64,000 bases of DNA, taken from Gossypium raimondii. Taxonomy: Eukaryota; Streptophyta; Magnoliopsida; Malvales; Malvaceae. Made by a program: the position numbers and the translations under genes. Location: NCBI RefSeq assembly GCF_025698545.1, contig NC_068567.1, forward strand, positions 7,440,001-7,504,000. The letters run 5' to 3'. Positions 58,021 through 64,000 of this stretch are shown here, one piece after another (positions within the stretch are counted from its first letter, which is position 1; every line of letters begins with the position of its first letter). The notes below the pieces were generated by a model. The model was not told where the DNA came from. It saw only the letters and a program-made list of their open reading frames with translations, and searched no databases.

Positions 58021-58329
58021 ACTTGGGAGTGTTCTAAATAATCAAACTGTAGAAGAAATCTCTATAGTATTTAGAGCTTACTTAGAGTAATGTTCATAAC
58101 ACACTTGTTGCTTTTAGCCTAGAGGCAATAAGAATTCCTTTGTGAAATAGGCTCATGTCTGAACGTCATTATTCTAATAAAATACATCTTTGCATTCATT
58201 TTTGAGCCAATATTCTTTCATTCTTTTGGATTTTCTTCCACATCATTCTTTCATTCATAATCATATTGTACAAATAATTATTCATAAATTCATACATTCT
58301 TTTGTATATTCTTTGGTACCTACTATAGG

Positions 58330-58660
58330 TCCCCAGATATCAATCACATGAGTGACGCTGCTACAGATTTAGAATCTCCTTTTGAGCGAGACATGTGTTT
58401 AGAGGGATCTCATGACTTTGAAGATGACATAGACTGTAGCCTATTTCCAGACTTGTTGAGGATGGTAGAGCAGGAAAGGAAATTTCACCTCATGAGGAGA
58501 CAATAGAGATTGTGACCTTAAGGGAACGTGTATAACCGGAGAAACAAAGCAAGACTTTGTTGAGTTACCTCAAGAGTTCAAAGATATCTTCACATAGTCA
58601 TACCAGGATATGCCTGGGTTAAGCACTGACATTGTAATCTGAACAACAGCACGATATCAA
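58330..58660 (+). pseudogene. Start of Tat-type pol (protease/RT junction), RT core missing
   Basis: From 58348 the reading begins MSDAATDLESPFERDMCLEG and continues through LFPDLLRMVEQERKF to a TAG at 58504-58506. A later segment (58595-58640, other frame) shows YQDMPGLSTDI, the conserved start of the RT domain in this lineage. The RT catalytic core expected next is absent; unrelated pol sequence follows at once, so a deletion removed RT and RNase H. Confidence 0.75.
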
Positions 58661-58689
58661 AAATTTACAGTATGTTCAAGATTAACATC

Positions 58690-58942
58690 ATGAATGATGT
58701 AGTGAAAATTCTTTGCCGGGACAATGCCTTCTCTTTGACTTATCATAGGTTTGCCCATTGAAGTCGAGTTGCCATCTCTCTGCATTTTTGTTAGATTTTA
58801 TCCTAATTGAAGAAAAAGATCCAACGATTTTCGTCATAGTCAAATTTCGCCCCAGAAGGCTCTGTGAGGAAAACCTGATACCAAAGAAGATCTTTTGCAT
58901 ACAAGATGAAAGTGGAAGATCTTATGTGGAAGACTTTATTTA
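58690..58942 (+). pseudogene. Duplicated integrase C-terminal fragment (copy A)
   Basis: Near 58715-58790 the nucleotides match, with small indels, the 'cctttctctttg...cccattgag' region of integrase copy B (59590-59650). Further on, CEENLIPKKIFCIQDESGR (58858-58925) aligns with the HEGDLMLKQIIPIQKDFRG region of copy B. It ends at TAG 58940-58942. This segment precedes, rather than follows, the more complete integrase. Confidence 0.7.
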
Positions 58943-59140
58943 GAAAAACATTAATTTTGATCGAAAGAGATAACAATGATTTGCCTAATCCTATGAGTTT
59001 CAAAAAAAAAAGAGAAAAAAATCAAAAAATCAAAAATTAAAATTAAAATAAAAATAAAATAATCAAAATCAAAATAAAAAATCAAAATCAAAAAATGAAA
59101 ATGATAAAAAAAGGAAAAATAAAGAAAAAGAACAGAAAAA

Positions 59141-59262
59141 AGAGAGGCTAAGGCGAAAACCCGCAAAGGGCGTTTTGTGACCAAATGTGGATTTGAGTTG
59201 AAAACCCAAAAAGGACGACTCAAATTTTGAGCAAAATAGAGCATGAACGTCATCATCATCGA
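59141..59262. repeat. 'gaaaacccgcaaagggc' repeat, copy 1
   Basis: A block containing 'gaaaacccgcaaagggcg', 'gaccaaatg', 'ggatttgagttgaaaaccca' and 'caaaatagagcatga' is shared with 60150-60310. It lies downstream of integrase copy A as copy 2 lies downstream of copy B, supporting a segmental duplication. The A-rich run 58995-59130 before it is simple sequence. Confidence 0.85.
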
Positions 59263-59340
59263 AGGCTTCTAATGGGCATTGCTTCATTTTTGAGATCATT
59301 AATTACTTCATCAAACGAGTAGAGGATACTTCATACGCCA

Positions 59341-60010
59341 ATGTCATCATATGCTGATATAGAATTCTAGAGAAGATGGTATCAAAAAATACGTTGAACT
59401 TGAATGATAGCACGATAGCTGAGGTCTGTAATCAATTCAAAATCAGACACCATGATTCATCATTATATCGTCCAAAAATGAATATTAAGAAGATTATGGA
59501 AAAATGACTGAAACTTATAAAGGTTGGCATGAGAAATTACCATTTGCCCTTATTGCTTGTCGAATATCTATCAAGACTTCCACCGGGGCAACACCTTTCT
59601 CTTTGGTTTACGGGATGGAGGTAGTTTTACCCATTGAGATCCCTTCTCTCAGGGTATTAGTTAAGCTAGAGTTGGATGAAACAGAATGGATCCAATCGCG
59701 ATGTGATCAGTTGAACCTGATAAAAAGAAAAAGGCTAAAAGCTATTCAGCACAATCAGATGTATCAAAGGCGAATGATGTGAGCCTACCACAAAAAGGTT
59801 CATCCTAGAGAATTTCATGAGGGGGACCTAATGTTGAAACAAATCATTCCTATTCAAAAGGATTTTAGAGGAAAATGGATGCCAAATTGGGAATGTCTTT
59901 ATTTCGTAAAGAAGGCATTTTCCGGAGGAGCTTTGATCTTAAGTGAGATGGATGGTAAAAACTTGTCAAATCCTGTAAACTCAGATTCGGTCAAGAAATA
60001 CTTCACCTGA
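59341..60010 (+). pseudogene. Integrase C-terminal half of the Tat-type element (copy B)
   Basis: Pieces near 59400-59500 read AEVCNQFKI and SSLYRPKMN with an internal gap, then TETYKGWHEKLPFALIACR, TSTGATPFSLVYGMEVVLP and IEIPSLRVL (59504-59690). A TGA at 59780-59782 splits off AYHKKVHPREFHEGDLML and KKAFSGGALILSEMDG; the frame ends with SVKKYFT and TGA at 60008-60010. The HHCC finger and the first two catalytic aspartates are missing. The lineage signature TGATPFSLVYGME is clear. Confidence 0.85.
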
Positions 60011-60315
60011 AGAAGGAGAAGGGACCAAGGTGAAAACCCGTAAAGGCATTTTGATTTCTAAAAAAAAAAAGAGACCAAGGTGAAAACCCGCAAAAAAACG
60101 CTTTGAATCCAAAAAAATAATAATAAAAGAATAAACCAAAAATAAGAAAAAGAAAAGAAAATGGAGAGACCAATGTGAAAACTCGCAAAGGGCGCCTTGA
60201 GACCAAATGGGATTTGAGTTGAAAACCCAAAAAGGTCGGCTCAGATGTTGATCAAAATGGGGCATGAGGAGATCAAAGTTACTCAAATGTTGATCAAAAT
60301 AGGGCATGCAGTGAT
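60005..60315. repeat. 'gaaaacccgcaaagggc' repeat, copy 2 with extra partial units
   Basis: Two partial units near 60018 and 60075 ('gaccaaggtgaaaacccg') precede a full unit at 60150-60270 and a partial 'gttgatcaaaatagggcatg' at 60285-60308. The full unit matches 59141-59262. Confidence 0.85.
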
Positions 60316-61380
60316 CTTGCTATGCCTGAATCAACAGGAAAGGGTACGCGACATCTTAGGGCATCAATAGAGTACTGTAGATCTCCTAAACACATGCAAA
60401 ACTCAGAATGGTCTTCAGAAGGTTTGCACAGAGAAGTTCAAGCTGTGATATCTGGGGCACCTAGTCTTCATACTATTTATATTGAATTTATTGTTCTTGG
60501 AATACTTTATTCTTTTTCAAAATACATGTTCCTAATTAAATTCCTCTTTTATTCTTACTATCCTTGATAATTTATTCATTTCGAGTTATGCTCTCAAATC
60601 AATTCTATTTTATCCATCGTTATATTTTTTTTGCAAGCATGTTGCATTAGAATATTGATTAATAGACTAATAAACTTTCACAAGGAAAGTTTCGCATATT
60701 ACTCTAGAAGTTTCTAAATAATATAGGAACCTGAAACAGGACTATTGTTTAGAACGCACCAAGTTAAAAGGTTGAAATATCTAAGAAGGAAAAGTCTAAA
60801 TAAGACTATCCATTCGAATTTTATTATCAAAATATTGATTGAACAAAATAAAAAAGATGTCGTGTTGGTGACAAAGCTTCAATGAACAAACAAGCAATGA
60901 TTGCCAAGCAATAAGAAGAGGTTATTCTTTGGAAGAGAAAATTCTACATTGGTACAAAACCCTAGGAGTAGTGTAAATGACCAAAATGATGGGAGAGAGG
61001 ATTCACATCCTATACTCCTAAATTACAGTGGGAAGAGGATGGTTTAAATTTTATGTCCCAAAATTACAGTGGATTGAACCTTGAAGATTAAAGTGGGGGC
61101 AATCTGGTTAAGTTAGATGTGAGTGTTACCAGCCGAACAAGATGGCGTTCTGACGTGTTGGTAATAAAGCCTTAATGAATAACAAGCTATAACGACTCAA
61201 GCATTAAGGGATCATTTTCATGACATTTTGCATTTATGTATGCACATTTAGTTAGGAGATTTTGATTTATTCCGATCATAACATCATAATCACTAGGCAT
61301 AAATAGGCCCATGAAAATGATTCTTTAGGGTCATGCTCCTTAGAGAACAAATCAGTGAAACTGCAAACCCTATACCCCTA
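60316..61380 (+). other. Noncoding spacer between pol and minisatellite
   Basis: No supported gene. Contains two 'aaattacagtggga/ggatt' words near 61022 and 61065 and the sequence 'cctagcatggcagtggagcagatt' where the minisatellite begins. Confidence 0.5.
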
Positions 61381-62545
61381 GCATGGCAGTGGAGCAGATT
61401 AAAGCTGAAGGCAGCGAATCTTATTTCTCTGGCGTTGCAATAGATTAAAGTTGAAGGCAGCGAGTCTTATTTCCCTGGCGTGACAGTGGAACAGATTAAA
61501 GTTGAAGGCAACGAATATTTTTTCCCTGGCGTTGCAGTAGATTAAAGTTGAATGCAGCGAATCTTTTTTCCTTGGCATTGTAGTGGAATAGATTAAAGCT
61601 GAAGGCAGCAAATCTTTTTCCCTGGCGTTGCGAAGGAATGATTAAAGTCAAGGCGCGAATCTTTTTCCTGGCGTTGCGATGAGATTAAAGTCAAGGCGCG
61701 AATCTTATTTCTCTGGCGTTGTAGTGGAACAGATTAAAGCTAAAGGTAGCGAATCTTATTCTTTTGGCGTTGCAGCGGAATAGATTAAAGCTGAAATAGA
61801 GCGGATTAAAGTTGAAGGCAGCGAATCGTATTTCCTTGGCGTTACAGTGGAACATATTAAAGCTAAATGTAGCGAATCTTGTTTCCCTAGGGTTGCAACA
61901 GAGCAGATTAAAGCTGAAGGTAGCGAATCTTATCTCACTGTGCTGAAGGCAGCGAATCTTATTTCACTGGCATTGTAGTGGAACAGATTAAAGCTAAAGG
62001 TAGCAAATCTTGTTTCCCTGGCGTTACAACAGAATAGATTAAAGTTGAAGCAGAGCGGATTAAAGCCGTGGGCAGCGAATCCTATCTCTTTGGCATTACA
62101 GTGGAACAAATTAAAGCTAAATGTAGCGAATCTTGTTTCCCTATCGTTGTAGCGGAGCAGATTAAAGCTGAGGGCAGCGAATCTAATCTCCCTGACGTTA
62201 AGACTTGAAATGGCTGAAGTGGAGCGGATTAAAGCTGTGGGCAGCGAATCCTATCTCTTTGGCATTACAGTGAAACAGATTAAAGCTAAAGGTAGCGAAT
62301 TTTATTTCCCGGGCGTTGAAGCGGAGCAGATTAAAGCTGAGGGCAACGAATCATTTCTCCCTAGAGTTAAGACTTAGAATAGCTGAAGTGGAGCGGATTA
62401 AAGCTGTGGGCAGTGAATCCTATCTCTTTGGCCTTACAGTAGAACAGATTAAAGCTAAAGGTAGCGAGTCTGGTTTCCCTAGCGTTGTAGCGGAGTAGAT
62501 TAAAGTTGAAGGCAGCGAATCTCATCTCCCTGGTGTTAAAATTGA
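61381..62545 (+). repeat. 51-bp-period minisatellite in the Tat-type element
   Basis: About 20 units contain 'gcagattaaagctgaagg', 'cagcgaatcttat' and 'ctggcgttgcagtgga'. The intact unit is about 51 bases, equal to 17 codons, and reads roughly as AEQIKAEGSESYLSGVA. Single-base changes and small deletions interrupt the frame; the longest open stretch is 62316-62498. Higher-order pairs appear ('gtggagcggattaaagctgtgggcag' alternating with 'agctaaaggtagcgaat'). Such arrays before the PPT are known in Tat/Ogre elements. Confidence 0.92.
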
Positions 62546-63140
62546 AGAAAACTAGTCTTATCCCCTGAAGTTGTAGTGGGGCTAACTGAAGATGACGAAT
62601 CTTATCTTCCTGAAGTTGCAGTGGAGCAGATTAAAGCCAATAATCCTATCTCCCTGAAGTTGTAGTGGAGCGGGTTGAAGTGAAGTCTTATCTCCCTGAG
62701 TTTACAGCGAAACAGACTGAAGATAACAAATCTTATCTTCTTGTATTGACAGCGAAGCAAATTGAAGACACCAGCCTTGCCTCTCTGAGTTTACAGCGGA
62801 GCAAACTGAAAACAGCAAATCTTGTCTTCCTGTACTAGCAATGAAGCAGATCGAAAACACCAGCCTTGCTTCCTTGAGCAGTAGTAGAGTAGCTAAAGAT
62901 TGTATATCATGTTTCTCTAAGCAGTAGTGGAGCAGATCAAAGACGACGAGTCTTATCTTCCTGAGGTAGTATGGAAGCAGATTTAAGTTACTAGTCTTAT
63001 CTCCCTGAAGTTGCAGTGGAGCAGGTTGAAATTGCCAATTCCTACCTCCTTAAAGTTCCAGCGAAGAAGATCGAAGCTAGAAATCTCTTCTCCCTGAAAT
63101 CACATTGGAGCAGATAGAAATACTAATTCCTATGTCCCTG
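62546..63140 (+). repeat. Diverged extension of the minisatellite
   Basis: Related but more irregular units continue with 'cttatctccctgaagttg' and 'cagtggagcagattaaag' (for example 62600-62640, 62650, 62990). Unit length varies between 40 and 60 bases. Some units carry 'acagcgaagcaaattgaagac', suggesting a separate subfamily. Confidence 0.75.
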
Positions 63141-63266
63141 AAGATGCAGTGGGATGGAATGAGACCACTTGAAGAAGATGAGCACTCAAAGAAGTCAGAA
63201 TTCAGCAAGACCGAGCAAAATTAACCCTTTTATAATCTTTGCTCCATTCTCGTTACACGACAATGA

Positions 63267-63281
63267 GCAAAGAGGGGCAGT
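63267..63281 (+). other. Polypurine tract of the Tat-type element
   Basis: 'gcaaagaggggcagt' lies immediately before the 3' LTR start, with the run aaagagggg in plus-strand primer position. Confidence 0.8.
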
Positions 63282-64000
63282 TGTAATAGGCCAATTTAGC
63301 CCGGGCTCACAAAAAAATAATAAACCCAAAATAGTAAAACAAAGTCCAAGTCCGGTCCAAAATTATATCATTTGGCCCAATCGGAATGACCCATTACTTG
63401 AAAAGGTTGAAGGTCCATCTACAAGCTTGACGCATATGGAAATATAATCTTCAAGGATATGCAATCTTAGAATATATGATTTTGTAATCTTAGAGATTTA
63501 ATTTGTAGATACCCTTTAATCTTAGTCGTTGATGTAATTAATCTGTACCGTTGGATTTGGGGAGGCTCAATTATAAATAGAGGCCACTCCCTTCATTGTA
63601 AAACACTGGAGTTTGGAGCAATAATAATTTTTAAGAGCATTCACTCAAATCTCTCCCTTTCTTGCGTTCTTATTTTCTATGGCTTGTTCTTATTTTGTTC
63701 TTCGTCCATCTTTGTTTCTTTTTAAGTTGCTTTCATTTGAGTTGGATTTTGGTGGAGGAATTTCGTTGAATCTTCATATTGTGAGAGTTAGGCTGACTTA
63801 AGCGTTTTTTTAACCTTTTTTATTTATCCATTTAATTGTTTAATCATTAATTATTCTTTTACTTTTATTCATTTATTTATACATCAACTTTCTTATTTAC
63901 ATATTGTTCATTCATTTAACCATTCTTATCATTCTTTTATTTTCTTCCATTAATTATATAATTTATTTGTTTTTAATATTATGTCACACATGTTGTTTAT
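63282..64000 (+). repeat. 3' LTR of the Tat-type element (partial, cut by the window end)
   Basis: It begins TGTAATAGGCC like the 5' LTR at 53418 and follows it to the end of the window with about 17 substitutions and one short indel. It lacks the MITE and keeps the single target site gtccaagt at 63344. The TATA box is at 63571. Confidence 0.95.

Larger units (their letters stand above)
53418..64000 (+). mobile_element. Ty3/gypsy Tat/Ogre-type LTR retrotransposon, runs off the window
   Basis: 5' LTR from TGTAATAGGCC (53418) to about 55888, PBS at 55892, gag remnant, badly rearranged pol, a minisatellite before the PPT, then the 3' LTR starting TGTAATAGGCC at 63282. Corresponding LTR sequences differ at about 17 substitutions and one indel over the roughly 700 bases that can be compared (hand count, about 2.4%), so insertion is fairly recent. 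The gag spacer and C..H..C arrangement, the region between pol and LTR filled by tandem repeats, and the large size suggest Tat/Ogre. The 3' end and right target duplication are outside the window; five As precede the left end. Confidence 0.9.

Noticed and set aside
58995..59130. A-rich 'aaaatcaaaat' tract
   Set aside because: Simple sequence; antisense frames across it read as Phe/Leu/Ile runs and have no gene support.
61381..62545. Regular repeats resembling a CRISPR array
   Set aside because: Units are contiguous with no unique spacers and drift gradually; the context is a plant LTR retrotransposon.

Overview
The window looks like a repeat-dominated stretch of a dicot plant nuclear genome. 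The evidence is GT-AG introns, AT-rich intergenic DNA, nested LTR retrotransposons, L1-type LINEs, a plant CACTA element, and plant-type genes (polygalacturonase, class I small heat-shock protein). The repeat types and gag/pol style suggest Malvaceae, possibly cotton (Gossypium). That is an inference from recollection of repeat families, not from a search.

Layout. 1-1795: unclassified repeat-derived DNA. 1796-7022: 5'-truncated Ty3/gypsy chromovirus (RT, RNase H, integrase, chromodomain, PPT, 3' LTR) whose LTR ends inside the ORF1 linker of a decayed L1-type LINE (LINE A, 7023-about 11875). 11935-12685: a fold-back MITE. 14669-28028: one 13.4-kb CACTA transposon with both termini, a TAT/TAT target-site duplication, subterminal repeats, a broken TNP2 transposase, a broken TnpA-like protein, two hAT-type MITEs, and what appears to be a captured exon of a COQ10-like host gene. 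30388-30502: a SINE-like insertion. 32228-37823: a full-length minus-strand L1-type LINE (LINE B) with a 12-bp duplication at its ends.

The host genes lie at 40-52.5 kb: a six-exon secreted polygalacturonase (40148-42147, 478 aa), an intronless class I small heat-shock protein (43593-44054, 153 aa) with heat-shock-element-like sequence and a TATA box, and a four-exon LYR-motif protein (50734-52514, 91 aa) with TGGGCC promoter motifs. A 5'-truncated but well preserved LINE (LINE C, about 46205-49577) sits between the last two.

53418-64000: a Ty3/gypsy element of Tat/Ogre type. It has a 5' LTR (carrying a hAT MITE), PBS, decayed gag, a pol that lacks the RT core and holds two integrase-derived segments, a long 51-bp-period minisatellite whose unit is 17 codons, PPT, and the start of the 3' LTR. 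The 3' LTR preserves the empty site of the MITE found in the 5' LTR, so the insertion order can be read directly.

The three host genes show no functional link to one another; they are separate genes in a repeat-rich region. No wholly new system was identified. The strongest leads are the COQ10-like exon inside the CACTA element, the codon-multiple minisatellite in the Tat element, and the sequence-resolved nested insertion history.
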